From Bradyrhizobium diazoefficiens (GTDB lineage: Bacteria > Pseudomonadota > Alphaproteobacteria > Rhizobiales > Xanthobacteraceae): a stretch of 64,000 nucleotides of DNA. The stretch covers positions 1,364,001 to 1,428,000 of the forward strand of contig NZ_JAENXS010000002.1 in NCBI RefSeq assembly GCF_016612535.1, written 5' to 3'. Under the pieces are notes generated by a model. That model worked only from the letters and a program-made list of their open reading frames with translations, was not told the origin of the DNA and searched no databases. The position numbers and the translations under genes are program-made. Shown piece after piece: positions 39,659 through 49,249 of the stretch. Position 1 is the first letter of the stretch, and each line of letters opens with the position of its first letter.

Positions 39659-41980
39659 TTAGCTGGCCGAGATCGGCATCTCGCCGCCCTCGATGATCTC
39701 GGGCGGCACATCCTTGAAGAGCCGCACCGGAACGGACTTTGCCGCCGGCACCTTGCTGCCTTCCGCGTAATGCCACAGGGGAATAAGCCCGTTGCATTCG
39801 GGATAGTAGCCGGCAATGCTCCGGCGCGGGATGTCATAGGGCACGACCTGGAGCTCGCTCAGGCTGCGCTCGACGCCGTCACTGGCCTCCGTCACCAACG
39901 TGACGGTGTCTCCGGATTTCAGCCCGTCCGCTTCCATATCAGCCGGATTCATCAGCACGACGTAACGGCTGCCTTCGATGCCGCGGAAGCGGTCGTCTTC
40001 GGTGTAGATCGTCGTGTTGAACTGCCCGTCGGCGCGCATGGTCATCAGCTCATAGACGCCATCACTCTCCTTTGGCGGCGCGAACGCCGACTTTGGCACG
40101 GTGAAGTTGGCCTTGCCGTTCGGCGTCTTCCACTTGCGCTCGCGCGCCGCCAGCGGCCGCGGAAATCCGCCGGGCTCGAACATGCGCTTGTTGAAATCCT
40201 TGAACTGGTCGGGATAGGTGCGCTCAATGGCATCCCTCACGCGCGAATAATCGGCGATCCAGCCGTCCCAATCGACTTTAGAGTTTGCCTTCAGCGTTGC
40301 TTTGGCAAGTCCGGCGATGATCGCAGGTTCCGACAGGGCATGCTGGGTCACCGGCTTGCGCTGCCCGCGCGAGCCGTGAATGCATGCGGTTGAGTCTTCC
40401 ATCGACACGGCCTGCGCACCGCTGGCCTGCTCGTCGATCTCGATGCGGCCGAGACATGGCAGGAGATAAGTCACCTCGCCCGGCACGATGTGGCTGCGGT
40501 TGAGCTTGGTCGCGATTTGCACCGACAGACGCAGGCCAGACCAGGCCGGCTCCATCAGCGATCGCTCCGGGATCGCGCGCACGAAATTGCCGCCGAGACT
40601 GATGAAGCCACGGACGTCGCCCTTCAAGATGCCCTCGCAGGCATCCACCGTCGAAAGACCATCCCAGCGTGGCGGCTCAAAGCCGTAGAGTTCGGCGAGC
40701 CTGTCGAGCGGCACGAGCTTTGTCTTCTCGGAGATCCCGACCGTACGTTGGCCCTGGACATTGGAATGACCGCGGATTGGCGAGATGCCCGCGCCAGGTT
40801 TGCCGATGTTGCCACGGAGCAGCAGTAGATTGACGATCATCTTGGCCGTCTCGACTCCGTGCTTGTGCTGGGTGACGCCCATGCCGTAGTTGGCGATCAC
40901 AGCGTTGGCAGCCATATAGACATTGGCGGCCTCGAGCATCGCCATGCGCGAGAGGCCCGATGCGCGCTCGATTTCGTTCCAGTTCTGCGCGCGGCAGAAC
41001 GCGGCGAACTCCTCGTAGCCAGCTGTATGCTGGGCGATGAACTCGACATCGACCACACGCGGCCTGCCGTTCGCCTGTGCCAGATCGTCCGACTCGATCA
41101 CCGACTTGCAAATCCCGGCGATCGCCGCGGCGTCGCCGCCGACGCGGACCTGATGATATTGCGTGCTGATGCGCGTGCCGCCCGTGATCATCTGCATCGG
41201 GTTTTGCGGATTGACGAACCGCTCGAGGCCCCGCTCCCGGAGCGGGTTGAAGGTCACGATGGGCACGCCGCGCTGGGCTGCCTCCTGGAGCGGATGCAGC
41301 ATCCGTGGTGCATTCGTCGTCGTGTTGTGACCAAAGAAGAAAATGCAATCGGTGTCGCTGAAATCCTTGAGCTGCACGGTGCCGACCGGAACCCCGATGA
41401 CTTGAGGCAGGGCCACTGAAGTGGTCTCATGACACATGTTGGAGCTGTCGGGGAAATTGTTGGTGCCGTACATCCGGCCGAACAGCTGGTACATGTAGCT
41501 GGCCTCCAACGAGGCGCGGCCGGACGTGTACATGACCACCGAATGGGGATCGAGCTTGTTCAGCTCCGCGCCTATCTCGCGAAACGCCTCGCTCCAGTCC
41601 ACCGCGACGTATTTGTCGCTGACCGGATCATAGCGCATCGGATTGGTCAGCCGCCCTTGCTCTTCCAATCGATGATCGGACCAGGAGCGCAGCTCGGTAA
41701 GCGTATGCCCGGCGAAGAACTCCGGCCCGACGGTCTTGCCTGTCACCTCCCAGGCGGTCGCCTTGGCGCCGTTCTCGCAGAATTCGAACGGATGCGGGCT
41801 TGCCGGCTTGGCCCAGGAGCAGCTCACGCACATGAAACCGCCGGGCTTGTTCTGCTTCAGCAGGATCTCGCTGCCGAGGAGGGCAACCTCTTCCTGCGTC
41901 AGGATATGAACGACGGCGTTGAGCGATCCCCAACCGCCGGCGGGAGCGTTGTAATTTTCGACTTTGGCTTTCTGCCGCAT
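39659..41980 (-). CDS. YdeP/FdhF-like molybdopterin oxidoreductase
   Basis: A 773-residue member of the YdeP-type branch of formate-dehydrogenase-like molybdoenzymes. Near the N-terminus CVSCSWAKP and FCENG supply cysteines for the Fe-S cluster region; the body has the usual bis-MGD domains (YTSGRASLEASYMYQLFGR, FFFGHNTTTNAPR, SNVQGQRTVGIS) and a C-terminal nucleotide-binding barrel. E. coli YdeP is linked to acid resistance; the substrate is unknown. No signal peptide, so it is cytoplasmic. FdhD is divergently encoded next door and would be needed to sulfurate its cofactor. Confidence 0.83.
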   Translation of the reverse strand: MRQKAKVENYNAPAGGWGSLNAVVHILTQEEVALLGSEILLKQNKPGGFMCVSCSWAKPASPHPFEFCENGAKATAWEVTGKTVGPEFFAGHTLTELRSWSDHRLEEQGRLTNPMRYDPVSDKYVAVDWSEAFREIGAELNKLDPHSVVMYTSGRASLEASYMYQLFGRMYGTNNFPDSSNMCHETTSVALPQVIGVPVGTVQLKDFSDTDCIFFFGHNTTTNAPRMLHPLQEAAQRGVPIVTFNPLRERGLERFVNPQNPMQMITGGTRISTQYHQVRVGGDAAAIAGICKSVIESDDLAQANGRPRVVDVEFIAQHTAGYEEFAAFCRAQNWNEIERASGLSRMAMLEAANVYMAANAVIANYGMGVTQHKHGVETAKMIVNLLLLRGNIGKPGAGISPIRGHSNVQGQRTVGISEKTKLVPLDRLAELYGFEPPRWDGLSTVDACEGILKGDVRGFISLGGNFVRAIPERSLMEPAWSGLRLSVQIATKLNRSHIVPGEVTYLLPCLGRIEIDEQASGAQAVSMEDSTACIHGSRGQRKPVTQHALSEPAIIAGLAKATLKANSKVDWDGWIADYSRVRDAIERTYPDQFKDFNKRMFEPGGFPRPLAARERKWKTPNGKANFTVPKSAFAPPKESDGVYELMTMRADGQFNTTIYTEDDRFRGIEGSRYVVLMNPADMEADGLKSGDTVTLVTEASDGVERSLSELQVVPYDIPRRSIAGYYPECNGLIPLWHYAEGSKVPAAKSVPVRLFKDVPPEIIEGGEMPISAS

Positions 41981-42013
41981 GGCGGGCCCTTCAACTGCAA
42001 GCCCCGCACGGAA

Positions 42014-42038
42014 AACCTGAGAAGCGCTCGCTGGTTCC
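42014..42038 (-). promoter_or_regulatory. Candidate EcfG-type promoter (ydeP-like gene)
   Basis: Minus strand GGAAC (42038-42034), 16 bases, GGTT (42017-42014), 33 bases before the ATG at 41980. Paired back-to-back with the fdhD site. Confidence 0.55.
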
Positions 42039-42047
42039 TAAGACTTC

Positions 42048-42072
42048 GGAACCTTCGCGCGCATCGCGCGTC
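42048..42072 (+). promoter_or_regulatory. Candidate EcfG-type promoter (fdhD)
   Basis: GGAAC (42048-42052), 16 bases, CGTC (42069-42072), 26 bases before the fdhD ATG. The two -35 boxes form GGTTCC-9 bases-GGAACC. Confidence 0.5.
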
Positions 42073-42098
42073 GATAGACCGACGTTAGGACGAACCTC

Positions 42099-42923
42099 AT
42101 GCACGGCTCACAACTCGGCCAGCGCGACCGCGCGCTCGCGCGCACCGCTTCCACCAGCATGCCAAGGCTTACGTCAGGCCGAATGCTTGACCAGCGCATG
42201 ATGGCCGAAGAGTGTCCGGTCGCACTGGTCTACGACGGCACGACGCTGGCGGTCCTCATGGCGACGCCCGGCGATCTCTCCGATTTCGCAATCGGCTTCA
42301 GCCTGACCGAAGGGATTATCGACGATGTGGGCGAAATCGCCGAGCTCACGGTCGATCCCAGTCGCGACGGCATCGAGCTGCGCGTATGGCTGCGGCCGAG
42401 GGCTGGACGGCAATTGAAAGAGCGGCGGCGGCGATTGGTCGGGCCAACCGGCTGCGGCCTGTGCGGGATCGAAAGCCTGCGCGAGGCCAGCGCGGCCATT
42501 CGTCCCGTGGCGCGGCGGATCAGGCTCACTCCCGAACAGATTGGCTCCTCAATCGAGCGGACCGCCGCGTCACAGATCCTCGGCCAGTCGACGCGCGCGA
42601 CCCATGCCGCCGGATTCTTCGCGCCCGGCGCCGCCAACCTGGTCGTCCGTGAAGACGTCGGCCGCCACAACGCGCTCGACAAGCTCGCCGGTGCCCTCGC
42701 AGCAGCGGGGATAGCAGGACATTCCGGCGCCGTTATACTAACCAGCCGGATATCGGTCGAGATGGTGCAGAAGACTGCCGCGATCGGCGCCGGCCACATC
42801 ATCGCGATTTCAGCGCCGACCGCACTCGCAATCCGGACGGCCGAGACGAGCGGCATCACGCTGGTCGGCGTCGCTCGCGGGCGTGAGTTTGAGATATTCA
42901 GCCATTTTGACGGAGTTGCCTGA
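42099..42923 (+). CDS. fdhD: FdhD sulfurtransferase
   Basis: A 274-residue FdhD-family protein. The catalytic loop reads TGCGLCGIES (near residues 121-130) with the CxxC pair, and the cofactor-binding C-terminal part has VREDVGRHNALDKL. FdhD moves sulfur from IscS to the molybdenum cofactor of formate-dehydrogenase-like enzymes, so it likely activates the adjacent YdeP-type protein. An internal ATG (codon 21) is an alternative start since the first 25 residues are poorly conserved in character. Confidence 0.88.
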   Translation: MHGSQLGQRDRALARTASTSMPRLTSGRMLDQRMMAEECPVALVYDGTTLAVLMATPGDLSDFAIGFSLTEGIIDDVGEIAELTVDPSRDGIELRVWLRPRAGRQLKERRRRLVGPTGCGLCGIESLREASAAIRPVARRIRLTPEQIGSSIERTAASQILGQSTRATHAAGFFAPGAANLVVREDVGRHNALDKLAGALAAAGIAGHSGAVILTSRISVEMVQKTAAIGAGHIIAISAPTALAIRTAETSGITLVGVARGREFEIFSHFDGVA

Positions 42924-42992
42924 TAATGGCGCGGACGGAATCCCGACAACGACCGAAGCAGCAATTCAGTCTCAAGTTTCCCTGACCAACGC

Positions 42993-43178
42993 TTACTTGC
43001 CGCTTTCCGTGGCTGGCTTCCTGATCAGCTTGCCTTCGTGGACCTCATGAGCTGAGTCGCCCTCCGTGACTTCCGTGCGCCGTGTGGACGACCTCTCGGT
43101 CGCGCCGCCTTCCGCACCCTTGTCGCGTCGGCGATCTCTGGGCTGCTTGTTGTTTTTCTCGGGCGACCTGGACTGCAT
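42993..43178 (-). CDS. Small highly charged hypothetical protein
   Basis: A 61-residue, lysine/arginine/glutamate-rich, apparently disordered protein (MQSRSPEKNNKQPRDRRRD). It begins 28 bases after the stop of the large flavo-Fe-S gene. The composition resembles small stress-associated disordered proteins of rhizobia, but no family is recognised and it could be non-coding. Confidence 0.4.
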   Translation of the reverse strand: MQSRSPEKNNKQPRDRRRDKGAEGGATERSSTRRTEVTEGDSAHEVHEGKLIRKPATESGK

Positions 43179-43205
43179 ATCTGACGCTCCTGATTGCGTG
43201 CGATC

Positions 43206-46190
43206 TCAGCGCACCGCGCTGGTCGAGCTGACCGCGTTCGCCAGCAACTCGGCGATGTGCTTCGTCCTGCGCCCGGAGCATTGTTCGATCTGCTCGCGGC
43301 AACTGAATCCGTCTGCCAAAATGACCGTATCGGAGCCCGCGTTTCTGATCAGCGGCAACATCGCGCGTTCGGCCGCGGTGATGGAGACGTCGTATTTATC
43401 GCGCTCGAACCCGAACGCCCCGGCCATTCCGCAGCAGCCGGATTTCATGACCTCGTAATCAAGCCCAACGTGATCGAGGACGTGTCGCTCCGCATCCGGC
43501 TCCAGCACTGCATGGTGATGACAGTGAATCTGCACCAAGGCCGAACCAGAGACTCGGCCGAGTTTCTGATGGGGAACATGCCGATCGAGAAACTCGGTGA
43601 AGAAGAGCGTCTGGCGTGAGAGGCGTTCGGCATGCTCGTTCCCGAGCAGCAGGCTCGGCAATTCGTCGCGGAAGGCGCTGACGCAGGCCGGCTCAAGGCC
43701 GACGATCGGCATACCGTCCCTCATGACGGGCGCCAGCGTCTCCAGGGTGCGTCCCCACAGCCTCTTCGCCTGATCGAGCATGCCCCAATCATACAATGGC
43801 CGCCCACAACACAGGTTTCGGTCGGGAATCGTGATCGTATAGCCCAGCGCCTCGAGGACCTCTGTGGCTGCAATGGCGGTCTCCGGCCTGAAATAGTTGT
43901 TGAATGTATCCGGCCACAGCATCACGGGCTTACCGCCCTGGCGCGCGCCCCGGTCGCGAAACCACTGCACGAACGAGCGGCGGGCATAGCGTGGCAACCT
44001 GCGTTGTGGCGCGATCCCACCGGCCCATTTCGCCGCAGCCGACAGCCCCGGCCACCGAAAAACGGCATTGGCCAGCCAAGGCGCAGAGCTTGCGATGCGC
44101 GACCATTCGTGGATCAGCCCCATCGAATAAGCCGCACGCGGGCGCAGGCGTGCCTTGTAATGATGCGCGCGGAACTCCGCCTTATAGGTCGCCATATCGA
44201 CTTGCACTGGACAATCGCTCTTGCAGCCCTTGCAGCCGAGGCAGAGATCGAGCGCCTCCTCGACTTCGGTGCTGCGCCAGAGATCGTCAATCGGCCCGCC
44301 GTGCAGCATCTCGAACAGCAGCCGCGCGCGACCGCGCGTCGAGTACTTCTCCTCGTTGGTCGCCATGTAGCTCGGACACATCACGCCCTTGTCGCTGTCG
44401 CGGCGGCGGCACGAGCCCACGCCCACACAGCGGCGCGTCGCCGTGGCAAAGCTGTTGTGGTCCTGCTGATAGGAGAAATAGGTCGGCAGGTCAGGCGGCT
44501 GATAGTTGGGGCCAAGCCGCAGGTTCGACGTCGGCGGAAACGGCTCAAGCACCTTTCCCGGGTTCATCTTGCCGGCCGGATCCCAGATCGCCTTGAACTC
44601 GCGGAAGGCCTGCATCAATTCGGGCCCGTACATTTTCTCGAGCAGGCTCGCCCGCGCCTGACCATCGCCGTGCTCGCCCGAGAGCGTGCCGCCATAGCGC
44701 ACGACGAGATCGGCGGCCTCGTCGAGGAAGTGTTGCCAGTTCGCGAGGCCCAACTCGGTGCGCAAATTGAACGGCACCCGGCAATGCACGAGGCCGTCGC
44801 CAAAATGGCCGTACACCGAGGCCAAATAGCCGTATTTGTGATAGAGCGCCTTGAGCTCGCGCAGATAACGGCCGAGATTTTCCCGGCTCACGGCACTATC
44901 CTCCCATCCGGGATGGGTTTCCGGCTGACCCGGCACATGCGCCGTCGCCGCCAGCGCCGCTTCGCGGACCTCCCAGATCTTGGCCTGTGGCCCGGGATCG
45001 GCGACCAGATTCGCATCGAGTCCGCGTCGCTTGAATTCCTGGGCCAGCGGATTGGCTTTCGCCGTGGCGTCCTCGCGCGTATCGCCGCCGAATTCCGCAA
45101 TCAGCCAGCCACCTCCGGGCGGCAGCACTTTGACGTCTTCGGGATGGAGGTGTTTCTTCTTGACGAATTCGACGAGCAACTCGTCGAACCCTTCAAGCCC
45201 AATTGGCTCGTAAGGGAGTACGTCAGGCACGGCGTCGGCCGCGTGATAGACGTCATCGAAGCCGATGATGACAAGCACGCGGTACCTTGGACTTGCTATC
45301 AGGTTCAGACGGGCACCGAGAACGACGGCGCACGTCCCTTCCGTTCCCACAAGCGCACGCGCGACGTTGAACCCGCGTTCGGGCATCAGCTCGTCCAGAT
45401 TCTCGTAACCGGACACCCGCCGCGGAATCTTCGGGTATTTCGCCAGGATGAGATCGCGATAGCGCCTGCGGAATTCATCGAGCTGCTGGTAGATTTGCGC
45501 CCGGCGTCCGCCGGCGGCGAGATGCTGGCGAAATTCGTCTTCCCCAGTGCGGCCAACCTCAAGGCGAAGGCCGTCATAGGTGAGAATATCCAGGGAATCG
45601 ACGTTGTCGGAGGTGCGCCCTGCCATCACCGAATGCACGCCGCAGGAATTGTTGCCGATCATGCCACCAAGCGTGTTGTGGTCGTGCGTGGCGGGATCGG
45701 GGCCAAAGGTCAGCTGATGGCGTTCGGCGGTCCCGCGCAGATTATCCAGAATGCAGCCGGGCTCGACCTCCGCAATCCGCGATACGGCATCGATCGCGAT
45801 CACGCGATTGAGATATTTCGAGCAATCGATCAGGACAGCGAAGTTGCAGCCCTGGCCGGCGAGGCTCGTCCCGCCCCCGCGCATGACGATCGGTGCCTCG
45901 AACTTGCGGCAGAGCTGGACGGTCCTGACGATGGCCGCGGCCGACCGGGGGATTACCACGCCGATTGGCACCTGCCGATAGTTCGATGCATCCGTGGCAT
46001 AGAGCGCCCGATCGCCTGCGTCGAACCGCACCTCGCCGTCGACGGCAGCCGCGAGTTCTCGGCCGAGATCCTCATATTGTCCCGGAGACGCTGCCATCTC
46101 ATCGCTTGTGATCCTGCCGTCGGGCGCCCGCTCGATACGGCGTTTTGAAGCGCGCGTCTTGCTGTGGTCGACTTCGAGAATGTGGCTCAT
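43206..46190 (-). CDS. FAD/Fe-S D-lactate dehydrogenase-like fusion (GlcD-GlcF type)
   Basis: A 994-residue fusion. Residues about 50-500 are a PCMH-type FAD domain (PIVMRGGGTSLAGQGCN) with the FAD-oxidase C-terminal cap. Residues about 600-990 are an iron-sulfur part with CLGCKGCKSDCP and two CCG motifs (CCGRPLYDWG, CCGMAGAFGF). The architecture is that of respiratory D-lactate or 2-hydroxyacid dehydrogenases feeding quinone. The ATG 46190 follows AAAAGGAGAA; the frame upstream of it is non-coding. It lies 93 bases after the TPP enzyme gene and may be co-transcribed. Confidence 0.83.
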   Translation of the reverse strand: MSHILEVDHSKTRASKRRIERAPDGRITSDEMAASPGQYEDLGRELAAAVDGEVRFDAGDRALYATDASNYRQVPIGVVIPRSAAAIVRTVQLCRKFEAPIVMRGGGTSLAGQGCNFAVLIDCSKYLNRVIAIDAVSRIAEVEPGCILDNLRGTAERHQLTFGPDPATHDHNTLGGMIGNNSCGVHSVMAGRTSDNVDSLDILTYDGLRLEVGRTGEDEFRQHLAAGGRRAQIYQQLDEFRRRYRDLILAKYPKIPRRVSGYENLDELMPERGFNVARALVGTEGTCAVVLGARLNLIASPRYRVLVIIGFDDVYHAADAVPDVLPYEPIGLEGFDELLVEFVKKKHLHPEDVKVLPPGGGWLIAEFGGDTREDATAKANPLAQEFKRRGLDANLVADPGPQAKIWEVREAALAATAHVPGQPETHPGWEDSAVSRENLGRYLRELKALYHKYGYLASVYGHFGDGLVHCRVPFNLRTELGLANWQHFLDEAADLVVRYGGTLSGEHGDGQARASLLEKMYGPELMQAFREFKAIWDPAGKMNPGKVLEPFPPTSNLRLGPNYQPPDLPTYFSYQQDHNSFATATRRCVGVGSCRRRDSDKGVMCPSYMATNEEKYSTRGRARLLFEMLHGGPIDDLWRSTEVEEALDLCLGCKGCKSDCPVQVDMATYKAEFRAHHYKARLRPRAAYSMGLIHEWSRIASSAPWLANAVFRWPGLSAAAKWAGGIAPQRRLPRYARRSFVQWFRDRGARQGGKPVMLWPDTFNNYFRPETAIAATEVLEALGYTITIPDRNLCCGRPLYDWGMLDQAKRLWGRTLETLAPVMRDGMPIVGLEPACVSAFRDELPSLLLGNEHAERLSRQTLFFTEFLDRHVPHQKLGRVSGSALVQIHCHHHAVLEPDAERHVLDHVGLDYEVMKSGCCGMAGAFGFERDKYDVSITAAERAMLPLIRNAGSDTVILADGFSCREQIEQCSGRRTKHIAELLANAVSSTSAVR

Positions 46191-46283
46191 CGATTCTCCT
46201 TTTGCCGCGTGAATGCGCGGCCGGGCGCGCCTCCGTGGACGCAAACCACAGCGGTCGCCACCGAGCCGGTATGCTGTGCGGCC

Positions 46284-48041
46284 TCAGGTAATCTCGCGGA
46301 CGACGTCAGAGGCAATCGTCCAAGCGATCTTCTTGGCTGCCGGTGTGCCGCGAGCCAGCGACTCCGCAAAGTTCTTGACCTGCTTCATGGTCGCCTTGGG
46401 CGGCATTGGCGGCTCATGCGGGTCGACGGTCGCCTCGATCAGGACAGGGCCACGCATATTAAGTGCTTCGCGCAGCGTATCGCCGCAGCGCTTGGGATCG
46501 TCGATGCCGAAGGCGTTGACGCCGAAGCCGCGCGCCACAGCGACGAAGTCGATCGGCTGGAGATCGCAGACATATTCCGGGTTGCCCAGAAACACCATCT
46601 GCTCCCACTTGATCTGACCGAGCGCGTTGTTCTTGATCACGACGATCTTCACATCGAGACCGTACTTGACGCAGGTCGCGAGTTCCCCCATCAGCATGGT
46701 CAGGCCGCCGTCACCGACGAAGGCCACAACTTGCCGGCCTGGATGCGCAACCGCAGCTGCGATTGCGTAAGGCAGGCCGCAGGCCATCGTGGCCAAATTG
46801 CCCGAGCACGAGAACATCATGTTCCCGCGCATGATCAGATGACGCGCGATCCAGGTGGTGATCGTGCCCGAGTCGGTCGACACGATCGCATCGTCCGTGA
46901 GCAGCTTGTTGAGCTCATGGGCGACGACCTCGGGCTTCATGGGCTTGTCCGTCCGCGTGCCGCGCTCGGTCATCAATGCTGTCCACTCCTTCATGCCGGC
47001 CTGGGCCGTCTCCAGGAATGAGCGGTCGTCGCGGTAGTTCAACCGGGGCAGCAGCGCCTGCAACGCCTTTCCGGTATCGCCCACGAGACCCGCCGCAACG
47101 GGATAGCGCAGGCCCACACGCATCGGGTCGAGCTCGATCTGCACGGCCTGTGCCTGAGCCGGCTTCGGATAGAACTCGATATAGGGGAATGAGCTGCCGG
47201 CAATCAGCAGCGTGTCGCAGCTTTCCAGCGCCTCCTGCGCCGGCTTGGTGCCAAGCAACCCGATGCCGCCCGCCGAGAATGGGCTGTCGTCGGGGACGAC
47301 ACCCTTGCCGAGCAGCGGCTTGATCACCGGCGCTCCGAGACGCTCCGCCACGGCCAGCACCTGTTCACGCGCGTCAAGCGCGCCGCGGCCGGCGAGGATT
47401 GCCGTCTTCTTGCCCGCGTTGAGGATTTCTGCGGCACGACCGAGTTGCTCCTCACTCGGAGCCTGCGCGGAACGGGCCATCAGATCCGGCACGTGATGCG
47501 GGATGTTGCGCTCCGATCGCGTGCCGGCGCTGACGGGTTGGGACTGCATGTCGACGGGCAGCGTGACGTGCGCGACGCCGCGATAGGCGAGCGCCGTGCG
47601 GCAGGCCAGTTCGACCACGTTCTCGACGTGCTGCGGCCCCATGATGCGGCTGTTGTAGACGCAAACATCCATATAGAGCTTGTCCAGTTCCACATCCTGC
47701 TGGGTGAAGGTGTGAAGCAGGTCGTGGAATTGCAGTCCGGTGATCGCAAGCACCGGCTGTCCATCGAGCTTGGCGTCGTAGAGGCCGTTCAGCAGGTGAA
47801 TGCCGCCGGGGCCGGAGGTCGCAATGCAGACGCCGAGCCGCCCGGTCCACTTGGCATAAGCGCACGCGTTGAACGCCGCGGCCTCTTCGTGCCGCACCTG
47901 GATGAATTTGATCCGGTCCTGGCGCGTACGCAGCGCCTCGATGATGCCGTTGATCCCGTCGCCCGGGATTCCGAACACGGTGTCTACGCCCCAGTCGAGC
48001 AGTGTCTCGACCAGAATGTCTGATGCAGTGGGAGATGCCAT
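46284..48041 (-). CDS. Pyruvate oxidase-like thiamine-diphosphate enzyme
   Basis: A 585-residue enzyme of the PoxB/acetolactate synthase family. The catalytic glutamate is in QVRHEEAAAF (near residue 51), and the ThDP-binding motif GDGGLTMLMGE ... IKNN lies near residues 440-470. FAD-type central domain from about residue 190. It probably oxidises pyruvate to acetate and CO2 and delivers electrons to quinone, bypassing pyruvate dehydrogenase. The C-terminus lacks an obvious PoxB-style amphipathic membrane helix. An exact EcfG-type site is at 48083-48107. Confidence 0.8.
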   Translation of the reverse strand: MASPTASDILVETLLDWGVDTVFGIPGDGINGIIEALRTRQDRIKFIQVRHEEAAAFNACAYAKWTGRLGVCIATSGPGGIHLLNGLYDAKLDGQPVLAITGLQFHDLLHTFTQQDVELDKLYMDVCVYNSRIMGPQHVENVVELACRTALAYRGVAHVTLPVDMQSQPVSAGTRSERNIPHHVPDLMARSAQAPSEEQLGRAAEILNAGKKTAILAGRGALDAREQVLAVAERLGAPVIKPLLGKGVVPDDSPFSAGGIGLLGTKPAQEALESCDTLLIAGSSFPYIEFYPKPAQAQAVQIELDPMRVGLRYPVAAGLVGDTGKALQALLPRLNYRDDRSFLETAQAGMKEWTALMTERGTRTDKPMKPEVVAHELNKLLTDDAIVSTDSGTITTWIARHLIMRGNMMFSCSGNLATMACGLPYAIAAAVAHPGRQVVAFVGDGGLTMLMGELATCVKYGLDVKIVVIKNNALGQIKWEQMVFLGNPEYVCDLQPIDFVAVARGFGVNAFGIDDPKRCGDTLREALNMRGPVLIEATVDPHEPPMPPKATMKQVKNFAESLARGTPAAKKIAWTIASDVVREIT

Positions 48042-48082
48042 GGCGCCTCGTCCGTGATTTCAACCCGCCCTCTTGATCGAAG

Positions 48083-48107
48083 AACGGATAGTCGCCGGGA
48101 GCGTTCC
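48083..48107 (-). promoter_or_regulatory. EcfG-type promoter (pyruvate oxidase-like gene)
   Basis: Minus strand GGAAC (48107-48103), 16 bases, CGTT (48086-48083), 41 bases before the ATG at 48041. Exact match to the consensus. Confidence 0.7.
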
Positions 48108-48148
48108 TACCGACCTTCGACGAAGATGCAGCCGGCTTCGATCCCCAA

Positions 48149-48174
48149 GGAACCCTCTGGTGCCGCGCGTGGTT
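48149..48174 (+). promoter_or_regulatory. Candidate EcfG-type promoter (SDR gene)
   Basis: GGAAC (48149-48153), 17 bases, GGTT (48171-48174), 23 bases before the ATG at 48198. Divergent from the pyruvate oxidase site. Confidence 0.5.
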
Positions 48175-48197
48175 GGCCCACAGAACCGGCCGGACGA

Positions 48198-49241
48198 ATG
48201 GTGAGATCAATGCCGCGTGAACTTCAGAACCGCACAGTCGTGATTACGGGCGCATCCGCAGGCGTGGGCCGCTCCGCGGTCCACCGCTTTGCACGCGGTG
48301 GCGCAAAGATCGGGCTGATCGCCCGCGACAAGGATGCCTTGAACGACGTGAAGGACGAGATCGAGCGGCTTGGCGGCCGCGGCTTCGTAATGCCAGCCGA
48401 CGTTGCCCACGCCGATCAGGTCTTTGCTGCCGCCGATGCCATCGCCGAACATTTCGGGCCGATCGACGTCTGGATCAACGATGCGATGGTAACCGTTTTC
48501 TCGCCGGTCTGGGACCTGACGCCGGACGAATTCCGCCGCGTGACCGAGGTGACCTATCTGGGCGTGGTTCACGGTACGATGGCGGCCTTGCGCCACATGC
48601 GTCCGCGCAACCGTGGCACGATCATTCAGGTCGGATCGGCCTTGGCATTTCGCGGCATCCCGTTGCAGGCCGCCTATTGCGGATCGAAACACGCGATCCG
48701 CGGCTTTACCAACTCGCTCCGCACCGAGCTAATCCATACCGGCTCTCGCATCAACGTCACGATCGTGGAACTGCCGGCCGTCAACACGCCACAGTTCGAT
48801 TGGGCACGCACCCACCGGACGCACCAGCCACGTCCGGTGCCGCCGGTCGTCCAGCCGGAGGTGATCGCCGACACGCTCTATCGCGCCGCCTTACAGCCTG
48901 CGCGAGAGTACTGGATCGGCGCGAGCACGCTGGCCGTCGTGCTCGGAAACATGCTGGCGCCGGGCCTGTTCGATCGCTACCTCGCACGAACGACATTCAA
49001 CGGCCAGGAAACCGGCACACCTGTCGCGCCTTACCGAAAGGACAACCTTCTGGAGCCCGTCCGCGACCTGCATCGCACCCGCGGCAGCTTCGGCAGCGAA
49101 TCCAGCAACAGTGCGATCGTGGTCCGCGGCACCGTTGCCCGCCTCGCACCGGTCATTGCATGCGGAGCAGCGCTTCTGATGCTTGGCCGGATCGCCCGGC
49201 CCCTTCCTCCTCGCAGAGCGCTGCGCAGGCGATACGACTAG
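48198..49241 (+). CDS. Short-chain dehydrogenase/reductase with C-terminal membrane helix
   Basis: A classical SDR core: NAD(P) motif TGASAGVGRSA, NNAG-equivalent INDAMV, catalytic YCGSK in QAAYCGSKHAIRG. About 100 residues follow the core and end in a hydrophobic segment (APVIACGAALLMLGRIA) that may tether it to the membrane. I take the ATG at 48198 or, four codons on, 48210 (MPRELQNRTVV) as start; the frame opens at 48054 but the extra N-terminus overlaps the promoter region and looks non-coding. Substrate unknown. Confidence 0.8.
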   Translation: MVRSMPRELQNRTVVITGASAGVGRSAVHRFARGGAKIGLIARDKDALNDVKDEIERLGGRGFVMPADVAHADQVFAAADAIAEHFGPIDVWINDAMVTVFSPVWDLTPDEFRRVTEVTYLGVVHGTMAALRHMRPRNRGTIIQVGSALAFRGIPLQAAYCGSKHAIRGFTNSLRTELIHTGSRINVTIVELPAVNTPQFDWARTHRTHQPRPVPPVVQPEVIADTLYRAALQPAREYWIGASTLAVVLGNMLAPGLFDRYLARTTFNGQETGTPVAPYRKDNLLEPVRDLHRTRGSFGSESSNSAIVVRGTVARLAPVIACGAALLMLGRIARPLPPRRALRRRYD

Positions 49242-49249
49242 ACGCCGGC

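Noticed and set aside
43632..46148. Plus-strand open frame of 838 codons opposite the D-lactate dehydrogenase-like gene
   Set aside because: It is the antisense shadow of a well-supported gene; the translation is arginine/histidine-rich with no recognisable domain.
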